Of a stretch of 46,667 nt of DNA, positions 17,745-27,551 are shown in pieces. The notes under the pieces are model-generated. The model searched no databases, was not told where the DNA came from, and was given only the letters and a program-made list of their open reading frames with translations. The position numbers and the translations under genes were made by a program. The stretch is from Bacillus thermotolerans (lineage in GTDB: Bacteria; Bacillota; Bacilli; Bacillales; Domibacillaceae), in assembly GCF_000812025.2 (NCBI RefSeq), contig NZ_JWJE02000032.1:1-46667 (forward strand). The letters are read 5' to 3'. The first letter of the stretch is position 1; each line of letters begins with the position of its first letter.

Positions 17745-18712
17745 TCCAGCTGTGTAACAAAGTATTCAATATTCTTCATTTGCCAATAAGCCTGCTGCAG
17801 CTTGTGGACCATCTCATATTCACTTTGTCTCCCCTGTCCTGAAAAGTAAGAAGCTACAGCTTGATAGACCTGTCCCGGGTAGGCTAAATAGCTTTGGAAC
17901 AGCAGCTTTTCCCCTTTCTTTAACGAAAAGAATTGAGTATAGTGCTGAAAGCTCTCTACCTCTTGCTTGGATTCTTTCGGATAACCCGCAAATAAGCGGT
18001 TAAAATACGGAACTAAATCATGGATAGGCGTAGCACGCCTGGACTGTTCTAAATTAATGAAATATCCCCGGCTCTGTGCGTCTGTTACATAATGACCAGG
18101 CTCCAGCTGCCCGTGAATCTGAACGGTTCGTTCTTTCTCTGATTCCGCTGTTTCCTCCTTCCACGCTTCTAGTTTCTCCTTAGCATAGCGATAAGCTAGC
18201 CTTGTCTCTTCATAATAGGAACAAAACAGCAAGTGAAATGGTGACATATATACCTCTTCTTCTGCCAGAAAAACCAGCTGCTCAAGCTCTTCTTCCTGCC
18301 TTTCCCATCTGCTCTTCGTCTTTTCAAATTGCCTTAGCCGTTCTTCCTTAGACACGCGGACTTCTACCGCGGACAGCAGGTGCAGCCTGGCCGCCTCGCG
18401 AAGCAGGCTTCTCTCCACTTGTCGAGCATTCTCGTGCTGTCCTTCGATCCAGGGCATTAGGTAATAAAGAGAAGAGCCCTCTAGTACACTATATCGTCCA
18501 TCCAGCGTCGGATAGACTGGAACAAAGTGATGGTAGCCTGCCTGATACAAGCTTTGCATATGAAGCAAAAAATCGATCCCTCGCTCGGCAGGAATCTTTT
18601 TTAAAGCAAATGTCCCTTGTTCTGTCCATATTCTCTGAACCTGGCCGAACGAATCTACACGTACGGGTATCAGTCCATATTGTTTACAAACCGCTTCATA
18701 AGATGGTGCCAT
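17741..18712 (-). CDS. ysxE: Spore coat-associated kinase-like protein YsxE (CotS family)
   Basis: The 323-residue protein has the aminoglycoside-phosphotransferase/CotS fold. An N-lobe at about 1-95 contains FALKKI with the nucleotide-site Lys, and a C-lobe contains QIHGQLEPGHYVTD, which replaces the usual HGDxxxxN catalytic loop. The Asp is not conserved there, so activity is doubtful. In B. subtilis YsxE is a minor coat protein expressed with SpoVID. The ATG at 18712 aligns with B. subtilis; an upstream in-frame TTG lacks a ribosome site. It follows spoVID after 54 bases that contain a weak hairpin. Confidence 0.88.
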   Translation of the reverse strand: MAPSYEAVCKQYGLIPVRVDSFGQVQRIWTEQGTFALKKIPAERGIDFLLHMQSLYQAGYHHFVPVYPTLDGRYSVLEGSSLYYLMPWIEGQHENARQVERSLLREAARLHLLSAVEVRVSKEERLRQFEKTKSRWERQEEELEQLVFLAEEEVYMSPFHLLFCSYYEETRLAYRYAKEKLEAWKEETAESEKERTVQIHGQLEPGHYVTDAQSRGYFINLEQSRRATPIHDLVPYFNRLFAGYPKESKQEVESFQHYTQFFSLKKGEKLLFQSYLAYPGQVYQAVASYFSGQGRQSEYEMVHKLQQAYWQMKNIEYFVTQLD

Positions 18713-18725
18713 TCCCTCACCTGCT

Positions 18726-18760
18726 TTAAAAGGCTGTCCCAACTTCAGTTAGGAACAGCC
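18726..18760 (-). terminator. Weak hairpin between spoVID and ysxE
   Basis: A 9-bp stem (18732-18740 with 18752-18760, one G-U pair) followed by only UUUU. It may attenuate transcription into ysxE rather than end it fully. Confidence 0.45.
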
Positions 18761-18766
18761 GATTGA

Positions 18767-19885
18767 TTACTCATTGACCGGGATGTAGAGTGCCTGCCCT
18801 TCCTCAAGGCCCCCGCTTGGATCCAGTTGATTTTCCCTCAGTATATCTGTCACACTTAAATTATATCGCTCAGCTACTGATTGAAGCGTATCGTCTTTCT
18901 GAACAAGGCACACCTTCCAAGTAACAGATCTCTCCTGACCTCTGCGAGCAAAAAAGTCTGCTAAGGACATAGACTCCATTTTTTTCAATTGAAAGCTTTT
19001 TTTCTTTTTCTCTTGTTTCTCCTGGTTTTCTTGATTTTCCTGAACTTCCTCTAATTGATCGGCTGGAGACTCAATAAGGTCCATGTTCTCATTATCTTCT
19101 GCTCCTTCTACCTCTTCTAATATAACCTCTGGCACTATCTCAGGGCTTTCGTTTTCAAGGATAGGTGTATCACTCTCTGGAGACGGGGAAGACTCCTCTG
19201 CTGGCTCTCCTCTTTCTTCTGCTTCCTCAGGCTCACCAAAGGCTGGCTCCTTTCTCTGTTCCTGCACAGGCTCTTGAGGTGTTTTCTTTAATTCGATCGA
19301 GAAGTCTGTCTGTTCTTCTTCCGGGGCAGGCATAGGTATGTCTTCTAGCTTAAGAATGGAGAATGGCGGCTCTTCATTTTCTTTATTGCTCTCTTCTTCA
19401 GAAATATTTTTATTCTCGGCTTCTGGTACTCTGTTCTGCGCTTCTTTCTTCTCTCCTTCCTCCTCTAATACTCCGGAAATAGATAAATCGACCGTTAACT
19501 TAAGCTGCGGATTTTCAGGAAATTCATAATCAAATGAGTCAATATATATCTCCACGTCTTCCATTTTTGTGATACGCGATTTAGGAATGGTAATATCCAC
19601 TGGAAATTGATGAAAGAATTCACACTCGCTATTGTCTCGCTGTAATACTTGCTGTACTTGCTTCTGCCCTGTCTGTCTAGGCGCTGCTTCTCCAGCTTCC
19701 TTCGAAGGAGCGTATTCACCGGAAAGCTCCAGAAATCCATGCATTCTGACAAATCCTTTATCCTCTTCTGTTTGCACTTGCGGATCAAGAGAAATAGAGT
19801 AAAGCTCTCCTACCTGCTGTCCACTCGCAAACCATACAGTCTCTTCTAATGAAAATCGTAAATACGATAGCTCTTGAGATGACAT
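18767..19885 (-). CDS. spoVID: Spore coat assembly protein SpoVID
   Basis: SpoVID directs coat encasement around the forespore with SpoIVA and SafA. The 372-residue protein has the conserved N-terminal beta domain (about 1-145), including LRFSLEETVWF and FPVDITIPKSRI, then a very acidic Glu/Pro-rich linker (about 145-305) and a C-terminal LysM domain (about 325-372, VQKDDTLQSVAERYNLSVTD). It is much shorter than the 575-residue B. subtilis protein, the difference being in the linker. The ATG at 19885 has AAGGAGGAAAA upstream; an upstream in-frame start is rejected. A sigma-E promoter lies about 80 bases upstream. Confidence 0.93.
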   Translation of the reverse strand: MSSQELSYLRFSLEETVWFASGQQVGELYSISLDPQVQTEEDKGFVRMHGFLELSGEYAPSKEAGEAAPRQTGQKQVQQVLQRDNSECEFFHQFPVDITIPKSRITKMEDVEIYIDSFDYEFPENPQLKLTVDLSISGVLEEEGEKKEAQNRVPEAENKNISEEESNKENEEPPFSILKLEDIPMPAPEEEQTDFSIELKKTPQEPVQEQRKEPAFGEPEEAEERGEPAEESSPSPESDTPILENESPEIVPEVILEEVEGAEDNENMDLIESPADQLEEVQENQENQEKQEKKKKSFQLKKMESMSLADFFARRGQERSVTWKVCLVQKDDTLQSVAERYNLSVTDILRENQLDPSGGLEEGQALYIPVNE

Positions 19886-19964
19886 TACTTTTCCTCCTTC
19901 CAGCTCCATAGCTTTGCTCGATCTGTTGTATGGATCGTTACATGCCATTCATTTTCACAGTTTA

Positions 19965-19994
19965 TATGTATGAGGAAGAAGAAAAAAATATGTT
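19965..19994 (-). promoter_or_regulatory. Sigma-E promoter of spoVID
   Basis: On the minus strand AACATATT (19994-19987), a 14-base spacer and CATACATA (19972-19965) fit the sigma-E consensus kmATATT-N14-CATACAhT. spoVID is sigma-E-dependent in B. subtilis. Confidence 0.7.
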
Positions 19995-19999
19995 TTCAT

Positions 20000-20032
20000 A
20001 AAAAAATCTGCCTGCGATTTACGCAGACAGAT
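20000..20032 (-). terminator. Terminator of the hemAXCDBL operon
   Basis: An 11-bp stem (20006-20016 with 20022-20032) that is fully paired only in the minus-strand RNA (one U-G pair) is followed by U6. It lies 12 bases after the hemL stop. Confidence 0.88.
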
Positions 20033-20043
20033 AGACACATTCT

Positions 20044-21333
20044 TTATTTAGCTAAGCGGCTAAATGCCTTTTCTGCCGCTGAAATCGTATGCTCAATATC
20101 TTCATCTGTATGAGCAGCCGATAAAAATAATCCTTCAAATTGAGACGGAGGCAAGAACACGCCTTCATTAGCCATTTCACGGTAATAGTCAGCAAATAGC
20201 TCAAGGTCTGAAGTCTTCGCTGTTTCGTAATTGACCACATCCTCATTCGTGAAGAACAGCCCAATCATAGAACCTGCCCGATTGAAAGTAATTGGAATGT
20301 TATACTTCTTCGCAGCAGCTGTGAAGCCTTCCTCTAGGCGATCGGCTTTGCGGCCAAACTCCTCATATACTTCCGGCGTCAGCTGACGCAATGTTTCCAG
20401 CCCGGCAGTCATAGCCATCGGATTGCCGGAAAGCGTACCTGCCTGATAAATCGGACCGCTTGGGGCGATCTGATTCATAATGTCAGCTCGTCCGCCATAA
20501 GCGCCAACTGGAAGACCGCCTCCAATAACCTTTCCTAAGCATGTGATGTCCGGCGTAATGCCGAAGTATCCTTGCGCACAGTTATAGCCAACACGGAAGC
20601 CTGTCATAACCTCGTCAAAAATAAGTAGAGAGCCGTTAGCTTCAGTGATCTCACGAAGACCTTCAAGGAAGCCCGGCTGCGGAGGAACAACACCCATGTT
20701 TCCAGCTACCGGCTCAACGATCACGCCGGCGATATCCTCTCCAAACTGTTCGAAGGCGTACTTAACACCATCCAAGTCATTATAAGCAACGGTAATAGTG
20801 TTTTTAGCTATTCCTTCCGGTACCCCTGGACTATCCGGCAGACCGAGCGTAGCTACGCCTGAGCCTGCTTTGATCAGCAAGGAATCCCCGTGGCCATGGT
20901 AGCAGCCCTCAAATTTAAGGATTTTGTTGCGTCCAGTGTAGCCGCGGGCAAGGCGAAGCGCACTCATTGTCGCTTCTGTTCCTGAAGACACCATACGTAC
21001 AACCTCGATGGAAGGAACACGCTCAATCACAAGCTTAGCCAGTTCATTTTCAATTAAAGTGGACGCACCAAAACTTGTTCCCGTTTCTGCTGTCTTCTTT
21101 AATGCTTCGACTACTTGATCATTTGAGTGGCCCAGGATTAGCGGTCCCCATGACAGCACGTAGTCAATGTAGTCATTTCCATCAATATCATAGATTTTTG
21201 AGCCTTTGCCTCGTTCCATAAAGATCGGATCCATGTTAACGGATTTAAAAGCACGGACTGGGCTGTTCACTCCGCCCGGCATTAATTTTACTGCTTCTTG
21301 GAATGCTTGCTTGGATTTTTCATAAGAGCGCAC
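20044..21333 (-). CDS. hemL: Glutamate-1-semialdehyde 2,1-aminomutase HemL
   Basis: The 429-residue fold-type I PLP enzyme turns glutamate-1-semialdehyde into 5-aminolevulinate. Visible motifs are [16 protein letters not shown] (about 120-135), [11 protein letters not shown] with the PLP-ring Asp, and the PLP lysine in [17 protein letters not shown] near residue 267. Start is GTG, 8 bases after GGAGG. It is the last gene of the haem operon, 15 bases after hemB, and is followed by a terminator. Confidence 0.98.
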   Translation of the reverse strand: MRSYEKSKQAFQEAVKLMPGGVNSPVRAFKSVNMDPIFMERGKGSKIYDIDGNDYIDYVLSWGPLILGHSNDQVVEALKKTAETGTSFGASTLIENELAKLVIERVPSIEVVRMVSSGTEATMSALRLARGYTGRNKILKFEGCYHGHGDSLLIKAGSGVATLGLPDSPGVPEGIAKNTITVAYNDLDGVKYAFEQFGEDIAGVIVEPVAGNMGVVPPQPGFLEGLREITEANGSLLIFDEVMTGFRVGYNCAQGYFGITPDITCLGKVIGGGLPVGAYGGRADIMNQIAPSGPIYQAGTLSGNPMAMTAGLETLRQLTPEVYEEFGRKADRLEEGFTAAAKKYNIPITFNRAGSMIGLFFTNEDVVNYETAKTSDLELFADYYREMANEGVFLPPSQFEGLFLSAAHTDEDIEHTISAAEKAFSRLAK

Positions 21334-21348
21334 GAGAGAGTCCTCCTT

Positions 21349-22323
21349 TTATTCACTAAGCCAACGGGCTGCATCTTTCGCAAAGTAAGTGATAATTAAA
21401 TCAGCACCGGCCCGTTTCATGCTCAAAAGCTTCTCCATTACAATTGCTTTTTCATCGATCCAGCCATTGAGCGCGGCAGCTTTGACCATTGAGTATTCAC
21501 CGCTTACATTGTAAGCGACAACTGGTGCATTAAATTCATTCCTAACATCACGAATGATATCTAAATAGGATAAAGAAGGCTTAACAATTAAAAAGTCAGC
21601 GCCTTCCTCCATGTCTGATTGTGCCTCCCGGAGTGCTTCTAGACGGTTGGCCGGATCCATTTGATAAGACTTGCGGTCTCCGAACTGCGGCGTAGAATCT
21701 GCCGCATCGCGGAAGGGACCGTAGAAGGCAGAGGAATACTTAACGGCATAAGACATAATCGGGACATCCGTATAGCCTGCCTCATCCAGTCCTTGGCGGA
21801 TAGCTGCTACAAAACCGTCCATCATGTTTGAAGGGGCAATAATGTCTGCTCCTGCCTCTGCCTGGCTGACAGCCGTCTTTGCGAGCAAATCGAGCGATGG
21901 ATCATTTAAGACTTTATCTCCCTCAACTACTCCGCAATGACCATGATCCGTGTATTCACATAGACATGTGTCGGCAATGACCACAACCTCCGGGTATTGA
22001 CCTTTAATGTATCGAGTCGCCTGCTGAACAATACCATGGTTATGGTAAGCACCCGTGCCCACAGCATCCTTTTCTTTCGGCACTCCAAACAGGATAACGG
22101 ACTTGATGCCAAGGGAAACGACTTCATCCATTTCCTCTTTGAGCCGATCCAGCGATAAATTATATACTCCTGGCATGGATGGCACTTCGTTCTTTATGTT
22201 TTCTCCTTCTGCTACAAACAGGGGGTAAATGAAATCCTCTGTATGAAGATGCGTTTCGCGAACGAGCGCGCGCATACCCGCTGATTGACGAAGCCGGCGG
22301 TGACGCTTAAATTGTAGATCCAT
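21349..22323 (-). CDS. hemB: Porphobilinogen synthase (ALA dehydratase) HemB
   Basis: The 324-residue enzyme condenses two 5-aminolevulinates to porphobilinogen. The zinc cysteines C120, C122 and C130 are present in [14 protein letters not shown]. The Schiff-base lysines lie in [10 protein letters not shown] (about 195) and [12 protein letters not shown] (about 247). The ATG at 22323 is preferred to the ATG three codons upstream because AAAGGA is 8 bases before it and too close to the other; the length then equals that of B. subtilis. It overlaps hemD by 17 bases. Confidence 0.98.
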   Translation of the reverse strand: MDLQFKRHRRLRQSAGMRALVRETHLHTEDFIYPLFVAEGENIKNEVPSMPGVYNLSLDRLKEEMDEVVSLGIKSVILFGVPKEKDAVGTGAYHNHGIVQQATRYIKGQYPEVVVIADTCLCEYTDHGHCGVVEGDKVLNDPSLDLLAKTAVSQAEAGADIIAPSNMMDGFVAAIRQGLDEAGYTDVPIMSYAVKYSSAFYGPFRDAADSTPQFGDRKSYQMDPANRLEALREAQSDMEEGADFLIVKPSLSYLDIIRDVRNEFNAPVVAYNVSGEYSMVKAAALNGWIDEKAIVMEKLLSMKRAGADLIITYFAKDAARWLSE

Positions 22324-23107
22324 TGTGATCATCCTTTCTGTAATATCGGATCATTTCTTCGACTAAAGCATCCGTCGTATACACCTCTGGACAAATATCA
22401 ATTCTTAAGCCGAGTTTCTCCGCTTCTTGCTTTGTAACCGGTCCAATACAAGCAATAAGTGAATGGGAAATACTGCCGTCGCTTACTAATTGTACCGTTT
22501 CCATAAAGTGACGAACAGAAGAAGGGCTTGTAAAAGTGATAACATCTAATTTTTCCCGTTGAAGCAAGCGTATTAATCGCTCTTTTTCCCTTTCCGGAAA
22601 AAATGTCTCGTAAACAATCCATTCTTCTGCTGTCATCCCCGCTTCTCTTAAAGCTTTTGCAATAACTGCCCGTGCAAGATTTCCTTTTGGGATCAGCACC
22701 CTTTGCGTTTTAAAACGCCCTGCTGAAATCTCTTTCACAAACTGGTCAGCGGAAAACTTATCAGGGATATATTCAGCTTTAAACCCGTACTTCTTCAAGG
22801 CTGCTTCAGTTTTTGGACCAATGACAGCAAAGCGGGAGCGGATCTCTTTCCATTCGATTCCTGCCCGCTCCAGGTGATCAAAAAAGAAATCCACTCCATT
22901 CTTGCTGGTTAATACAATCCAGTCATATGTATGCAGCTGCTTGAGCCGCTCTGCTTTTCGGTCATCCTCAAACGAACGAAAAGCAATAAGGGGAACAAGG
23001 TGGACTGTTCCCCCCACTGCTTCTATTCTATCAACAAAGGAGGCTGCTTGTCCTTTTGGGCGTGTTACTAAGATCGATTTGCCAAAGAGCGGCCCACCGG
23101 AGCTCAT
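22307..23107 (-). CDS. hemD: Uroporphyrinogen-III synthase HemD
   Basis: The 266-residue protein closes and inverts ring D of hydroxymethylbilane to give uroporphyrinogen III. The family is divergent but the start ([23 protein letters not shown]), [12 protein letters not shown] (about 65-76) and [14 protein letters not shown] (about 185-198) are typical. The ATG overlaps the hemC stop by 4 bases (ATGA) and has little ribosome site of its own, suggesting coupling. It lies in the standard order hemC-hemD-hemB. Confidence 0.95.
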   Translation of the reverse strand: MSSGGPLFGKSILVTRPKGQAASFVDRIEAVGGTVHLVPLIAFRSFEDDRKAERLKQLHTYDWIVLTSKNGVDFFFDHLERAGIEWKEIRSRFAVIGPKTEAALKKYGFKAEYIPDKFSADQFVKEISAGRFKTQRVLIPKGNLARAVIAKALREAGMTAEEWIVYETFFPEREKERLIRLLQREKLDVITFTSPSSVRHFMETVQLVSDGSISHSLIACIGPVTKQEAEKLGLRIDICPEVYTTDALVEEMIRYYRKDDHNGSTI

Positions 23108-24036
23108 TCGCTGTCCAGCTCAGCTTTCACGGAATCAATCAGCTTCTTCGCTCCTTGTGCACTTAAGCGTTCCGCTGCTTCCATTCCTACCGCCTGCGGG
23201 TCGTTGCCTCTCACTATTTCTTTATAAATTGTTTTTCCATCTGGCGATGCTACAAGAGCAGTCAGAACTGTTTCTTGCCCTTCATTTACTGCATAACCAG
23301 CAATCGGCACTTGGCAGCCGCCCTCCATCTTATGCAGAAAAGCACGCTCTGCTGTCACGGTTTTTGTCGTGTAGTCATCATTAAAGCGTGCAAGCAATTG
23401 GAGTAATTCCTCATCGTCTTCCCTGCACTCAATAGCCAGTGCTCCTTGCCCTACAGCCGGAAGACAAAGGTCAGGATCTAAAAACTCCGTTACGACATCA
23501 GACGTCCAGCCCATGCGTGAAAGACCGGCCGCTGCTAAAATAATGGCATCATAGCCCTCTGTTTTCAGCTTAGAAAGGCGTGTATCAATATTGCCTCTAA
23601 TCCATTTAATCTCTAAATCTGGACGCGCTGCTAGAATTTGCGCACCGCGGCGCAGGCTGCTTGTGCCTACAACCGACCCTGCCGGCAAATCACTTAGCTT
23701 CACATGATCATTTGAAATAAATGCATCACGGTGATCTTCTCTTTCCGGAATGCAGCCGATCGTCAACCCTTTTGGCAATTCAGCAGGCATGTCTTTCATG
23801 CTATGAACCGCCATATCAATCTCTTTATCATACATGGCTTGCTCAATTTCTTTCACAAACAAGCCTTTCCCGCCGACCTTGGATAATGTCACGTCTAGAA
23901 TGCGGTCACCCTTCGTTACGATTTCCTTCACTTCAAAGTCGTACTCCGGGCTTAGCTTTTTCAACTGATCAATGACCCAATTCGTTTGTGTTAAAGCAAG
24001 GTTGCTTCGGCGCGAACCGACAATAATTTTACGCAT
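23104..24036 (-). CDS. hemC: Porphobilinogen deaminase HemC
   Basis: The 310-residue enzyme polymerises four porphobilinogens into hydroxymethylbilane. Cys241 in [13 protein letters not shown] anchors the dipyrromethane cofactor. The N-terminal [15 protein letters not shown] and [10 protein letters not shown] with its substrate-binding arginines are present. The ATG has GGAGGACATT upstream. It follows hemX by 22 bases and overlaps hemD by 4. Confidence 0.98.
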   Translation of the reverse strand: MRKIIVGSRRSNLALTQTNWVIDQLKKLSPEYDFEVKEIVTKGDRILDVTLSKVGGKGLFVKEIEQAMYDKEIDMAVHSMKDMPAELPKGLTIGCIPEREDHRDAFISNDHVKLSDLPAGSVVGTSSLRRGAQILAARPDLEIKWIRGNIDTRLSKLKTEGYDAIILAAAGLSRMGWTSDVVTEFLDPDLCLPAVGQGALAIECREDDEELLQLLARFNDDYTTKTVTAERAFLHKMEGGCQVPIAGYAVNEGQETVLTALVASPDGKTIYKEIVRGNDPQAVGMEAAERLSAQGAKKLIDSVKAELDSE

Positions 24037-24058
24037 AATGTCCTCCTACTGTGTACTA

Positions 24059-24892
24059 TTAAGAATACCAAAAGTGAAACGATGAAAACCGGCTCACCAG
24101 GAAAAAGTTAATGAAAAGTACAAGAAAGGCCGCTGTATTTAAAAGCGCCAACGGCTTGCCGTACATTTCTCTTCGAATTTTCAAATATAAATACACCCCG
24201 TATATAATCAGCAAAATAAAGGATGCGACAATCTTCACATCAAACCAGCTGACATCCGGGAGAGTGATAACCTTCCAAATAAGGCCAAGGATTAAGCTTA
24301 ATAACAGCATTGGCACACCAACTGCATTAAATACATAAGAAAAGCGCTCAAGCTTCTCTAAATCTCCTAAGCGCCATAAACGCTGATTCCACTTCTTCAT
24401 TTTTAAAAGACGATGCTGAAGCAAATATAGCAGCGAAAAAATAAAGGAAAAGGAAAAAGCCGCATAGGATAAAATCGCCATCGTAATATGAATGAGCAAA
24501 AGCTCTGAAATAAGCCGCTCAGCCATGGCCTCGGATTCGATCTGCACAGGGGTAAAAGTATGAATAGCCATGATTGAGAACCCTATCACATTGACGAAGA
24601 AGACCGTAAAGTCCATTCGGAGCAGACGGTTAATAACGAGTGAAAAGGTAATTAATACCCATGCATAAAAATAAAGTCCTTCAAAAAGAGTGAGGACTGG
24701 AAAACGCCTCGTCTCTAGCATGTAGAGAAACAAAAAAATTGTTTGAAGAGCCCAAACAATTGATAAAATCGAGAAGGCGATTTTATTCGCCTTCCGGTTT
24801 TGGTTTAAAAAGTCGATAAAGTACAGCATAATGGCCAATGCGTACAAAATAATCATCAATTCATGAATCCTCGTCATTCCTTGTTCAAACAT
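24059..24892 (-). CDS. hemX: HemX, CcsA-like integral membrane protein
   Basis: The 277-residue protein has about eight membrane segments and resembles the CcsA/ResC cytochrome assembly family. In B. subtilis HemX lowers the cellular level of glutamyl-tRNA reductase (HemA). The N-terminus (MTRIHELMIILYALAIMLYF) aligns with B. subtilis. The ATG has GAGGT 6 bases upstream. It lies between hemA and hemC with a 13-base gap to hemA, so it is made together with the enzyme it is thought to regulate. Confidence 0.95.
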   Translation of the reverse strand: MFEQGMTRIHELMIILYALAIMLYFIDFLNQNRKANKIAFSILSIVWALQTIFLFLYMLETRRFPVLTLFEGLYFYAWVLITFSLVINRLLRMDFTVFFVNVIGFSIMAIHTFTPVQIESEAMAERLISELLLIHITMAILSYAAFSFSFIFSLLYLLQHRLLKMKKWNQRLWRLGDLEKLERFSYVFNAVGVPMLLLSLILGLIWKVITLPDVSWFDVKIVASFILLIIYGVYLYLKIRREMYGKPLALLNTAAFLVLFINFFLVSRFSSFHFWYS

Positions 24893-24905
24893 TAAGTAAC
24901 CTCAC

Positions 24906-26252
24906 TTACGCTTGAAATAACGGCTTTGTCTGAACTGGCTGACTTTGTCGTTTATCTGTCGTTAATGCCTGCTTCTGTGTATTAACTTCCTCTTCAATAT
25001 TGAAAATCTTCATAAACAGGGCTAACTTCTCAGCAGAGTTCTTATCCCCTGCCAATTCTTTCGCCTGCAAAATCGGATCTTTCAATAATTGATTAATGAT
25101 GCTTTTCGTATGTTTGTTGAGCACTTTCCGTTCGCGTTCAGTCAAGTTAGGCATTTTCCGTTCAATGCTTTGCATTGTTTCAGCCTGCACAGAAAGGGCC
25201 TTTTGACGAAGCGCGGAAATGACCGGCACAACGCCAAGCATATTCAACCATTCATTAAAAGCAACAATTTCAGCTTCGATCATTAATTCAATCTTTTCTG
25301 CTGCTTTTTGCCGTTCAGCCAGATTTGCCTCTACAATTCCCTCTAAATCATCGATATCATATAAGAAGATGCTTTCTAAGTCAGCAATCGCTGGATCTAA
25401 ATCCCGCGGAACAGCAATATCCACCATGAACAACGGCTTGCCTTTACGCATCTTTTCAACCGCTGCCATTCTTTCCTTTGTCACGATGTATTCACTCGAA
25501 CCCGTAGAGCTGATAAGAATATCTGCTTCAACAATCGCACATTGAAGCTCTTCTAATGTCTTAGCGCGGCCATCAAATTTCTCAGCGAGGGCAACAGCCT
25601 TATCAAATGTCCGGTTCACGACAGTTACTTTCGTCGCTCCGCTTCCATGTAAATTCTGAATGGCTAGCTCACCCATTTTTCCTGCACCCACGACCAACAC
25701 ATGCTTGCCTGAAAGATCCCCGAAAATCTTTTTCGCAAGCTCTACCGCCGCATAGCTGACGGAAACTGCATTAGCCCCAATCTCTGTTTCTGCATGGGCT
25801 TTCTTTGCTAAGGTAACGGCTTGCTTGAACAGCTGATTGAAGACGGTTCCTGTTGCACCAATCTCCTGTGCACTTAAGAAGCTTGAACGCACTTGTCCTA
25901 AAATCTGTGTTTCCCCAAGTACCATGGAGTTCAATCCGCTCGTTACTTTAAAAAGATGTTCCACTGCCGCCTCTTCTTCATAAATGAATAAAAACGGTGT
26001 GAATTCTTCTTTGTCTATTTCAAACCATTTGGCTAAAAAGTCTTTAATATAATAACGCCCGGTATGGAGTTGATCGACAACGGCGTAAATCTCAGTCCGG
26101 TTGCACGTAGATACAATCACATTTTCTAAAATGCTTTTTTGACTTTGAAGCGTTGACATCGCTTTTTCCAAATCAGTTTCCTGAAAAGAAAGTCGTTCGC
26201 GTATCTCCACCGGGGCTGTTTTATAGTTTAGTCCCACTGCAATGATATGCAC
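24906..26252 (-). CDS. hemA: Glutamyl-tRNA reductase HemA
   Basis: HemA reduces glutamyl-tRNA(Glu) to glutamate-1-semialdehyde, the first committed step of the C5 haem pathway. The 448-residue protein has the catalytic Cys50 in [12 protein letters not shown], the NADPH motif [13 protein letters not shown] at about 183-195, and a C-terminal helical dimerisation domain. Start is GTG behind GGGGGTG, matching the B. subtilis N-terminus. It is the first gene of hemAXCDBL. Its promoter contains a TATAAT and two inverted repeats that could be regulator sites. Confidence 0.98.
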   Translation of the reverse strand: MHIIAVGLNYKTAPVEIRERLSFQETDLEKAMSTLQSQKSILENVIVSTCNRTEIYAVVDQLHTGRYYIKDFLAKWFEIDKEEFTPFLFIYEEEAAVEHLFKVTSGLNSMVLGETQILGQVRSSFLSAQEIGATGTVFNQLFKQAVTLAKKAHAETEIGANAVSVSYAAVELAKKIFGDLSGKHVLVVGAGKMGELAIQNLHGSGATKVTVVNRTFDKAVALAEKFDGRAKTLEELQCAIVEADILISSTGSSEYIVTKERMAAVEKMRKGKPLFMVDIAVPRDLDPAIADLESIFLYDIDDLEGIVEANLAERQKAAEKIELMIEAEIVAFNEWLNMLGVVPVISALRQKALSVQAETMQSIERKMPNLTERERKVLNKHTKSIINQLLKDPILQAKELAGDKNSAEKLALFMKIFNIEEEVNTQKQALTTDKRQSQPVQTKPLFQA

Positions 26253-26287
26253 GTCTCACGGCACCCCCGTTAATATCTGTTAGTTCC

Positions 26288-26316
26288 ATTATACCATGGA
26301 ACATATTTTCCTTATT
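26288..26316 (-). promoter_or_regulatory. hemA promoter with overlapping inverted repeat
   Basis: The minus strand has TGGTATAAT (extended -10, TATAAT at 26293-26288) with a weak -35 near 26316-26311. The -10 lies inside an inverted repeat: GTTCCAT (26283-26289), 6-base centre, ATGGAAC (26296-26302). The element could be an operator. Confidence 0.6.
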
Positions 26317-26329
26317 CACAAATTGTGAA
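26315..26329. promoter_or_regulatory. 15-bp palindrome upstream of hemA
   Basis: TTCACAA (26315-26321), A, TTGTGAA (26323-26329): a perfect palindrome next to or over the -35 of hemA and between divergent genes. It looks like a regulator site. It does not match the PerR box described for B. subtilis hemA. Confidence 0.5.
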
Positions 26330-26349
26330 CATATGCTAACATTAAATGC

Positions 26350-26378
26350 GTGAATATTAAGCAATCCCTTTGTATAAT
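26350..26378 (+). promoter_or_regulatory. Possible promoter of the plus-strand membrane gene
   Basis: TATAAT at 26373-26378 with a poor -35 (GTGAAT, 26350-26355) 17 bases upstream, about 70 bases before the gene. Confidence 0.45.
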
Positions 26379-26448
26379 ACCACTAGCTAGCGTATCAAAA
26401 CGCAGACTATTATTCAAGTTCGGAGACAAAGAAAGCAGGTAATTACAT

Positions 26449-26934
26449 ATGAAGCAGCAACGCATTTTTCCAGGCGTCATCTTAATCGGGTTCGGCCTGT
26501 ATTTTTTCTTGCAGCAATCCACCTTTACATGGCTGCATCCTTTCCTAAACTGGCCTACCCTCTTCCTGATCATTGGCTTAGCCTTCCTGGCAGAATCTTA
26601 TAGCGGCAGAGAAGGAAATGCCATTTTGCCCGGTGTGATTCTTACAGGATTCGGCCTTCACTTCCATGTCGTGAACTACTTGAACATTTGGCCAAACGAT
26701 ACTGGGGTCTTTATCTTAATTATTGCATTAGGTTTTTTACTGCAGTATACAAAAACAAAGAACGGACTATTTCAAGGATTACTATTCCTTACTTTGGCTA
26801 TTATTATGTTATTTTATGACACGATTATCACTTGGCTCGGCCTTCTAGAGGGCCAGGCATTCTCCCTATGGCAGTTTTGGCCGATTGTCCTCATTGTAGT
26901 CGGCGGCTACTTGCTATTTATTAAAAAAAAATAA
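26449..26934 (+). CDS. LiaI/LiaF-type small integral membrane protein
   Basis: The 161-residue protein has five to six hydrophobic segments and ends LLFIKKK. Two internal copies of a motif, PGVILIGFGLYF (about 8-19) and PGVILTGFGLHF (about 61-72), show a duplicated unit. The pattern FWPIVLIVVGGYLLF near the C-terminus is typical of the LiaF N-terminal transmembrane region (DUF5668-like). No LiaF C-terminal domain is present. Such proteins are often linked to envelope-stress sensing, but no function is proven. It is divergent from hemA and convergent with engB. The ribosome site is only AGG. The product is clearly coding; the family call is moderate. Confidence 0.75.
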   Translation: MKQQRIFPGVILIGFGLYFFLQQSTFTWLHPFLNWPTLFLIIGLAFLAESYSGREGNAILPGVILTGFGLHFHVVNYLNIWPNDTGVFILIIALGFLLQYTKTKNGLFQGLLFLTLAIIMLFYDTIITWLGLLEGQAFSLWQFWPIVLIVVGGYLLFIKKK

Positions 26935-26962
26935 ACAAGCAGGCTGTTTTCAGCCTGCTTGT
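26935..26962. terminator. Bidirectional terminator between the membrane gene and engB
   Basis: A perfect 12-bp stem (26935-26946 with 26951-26962, TTTT loop) starts right after the plus-strand stop and 1 base past the engB stop. It has U-runs on both sides. Confidence 0.92.
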
Positions 26963-26963
26963 T

Positions 26964-27551
26964 TTATGACTTCATTCGCTTTCGCAAAATGCTCCATGCT
27001 TCATCCTTCCCTTGTCCTGTTTCCGAAGAAAAAACCACAATATCATCGGAAGGGTCAAACTGAAGCTCTTCTTTGATGACCTTTAAGTGTTTTTGCCATT
27101 TACCCTTTGGAATTTTGTCTGCTTTCGTAGCGATTACTACAGCGGGAATATCGTAATGCTTTAAGAAGTCGTACATTAGCACATCATCCTCGGAAGGCGG
27201 GTGTCTTAAATCAACGATTAATACACAAGCCTTCAGCTGCTCTCTTGATGTCAAGTACGTCTCAATCATCCGCCCCCACGATTCCCGTTCTTTCTTCGAT
27301 ACTTTTGCAAATCCATATCCAGGCACATCCACAAAATATAAAGCATCTTCAATTTTATAGAAGTTAAGCGTTTGTGTTTTTCCTGGCTTGGAAGATACTC
27401 GAGCCATGCTTTTTCTGTGGATCATTTTATTAATGAAGGAAGACTTTCCAACATTTGAGCGTCCGGCAAGCGCAAATTCCGGCAGGTTACCCTCCGGGTA
27501 TTGAGCAGGCTTGACGGCACTGATAACTAATTCTACCTGGTTAACCTTCAT
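26964..27551 (-). CDS. engB: Ribosome-assembly GTPase EngB/YsxC
   Basis: The 195-residue TRAFAC GTPase takes part in 50S subunit assembly and is essential in B. subtilis. It has the G1 motif [13 protein letters not shown] (about 31-43), G3 DVPGYGFA (about 76-83) and G4 ATKADK (about 144-149). The ATG at 27551 has AGGTGA 5 bases upstream; the in-frame GTG three codons earlier lies at that site. It overlaps the end of lonA by 11 bases, as in other Bacillaceae. Confidence 0.97.
   Translation of the reverse strand: MKVNQVELVISAVKPAQYPEGNLPEFALAGRSNVGKSSFINKMIHRKSMARVSSKPGKTQTLNFYKIEDALYFVDVPGYGFAKVSKKERESWGRMIETYLTSREQLKACVLIVDLRHPPSEDDVLMYDFLKHYDIPAVVIATKADKIPKGKWQKHLKVIKEELQFDPSDDIVVFSSETGQGKDEAWSILRKRMKS

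Noticed and set aside
26316-26573. 85-codon minus-strand frame over the hemA upstream region
   Set aside because: It is antisense to the plus-strand membrane gene and without a ribosome site.
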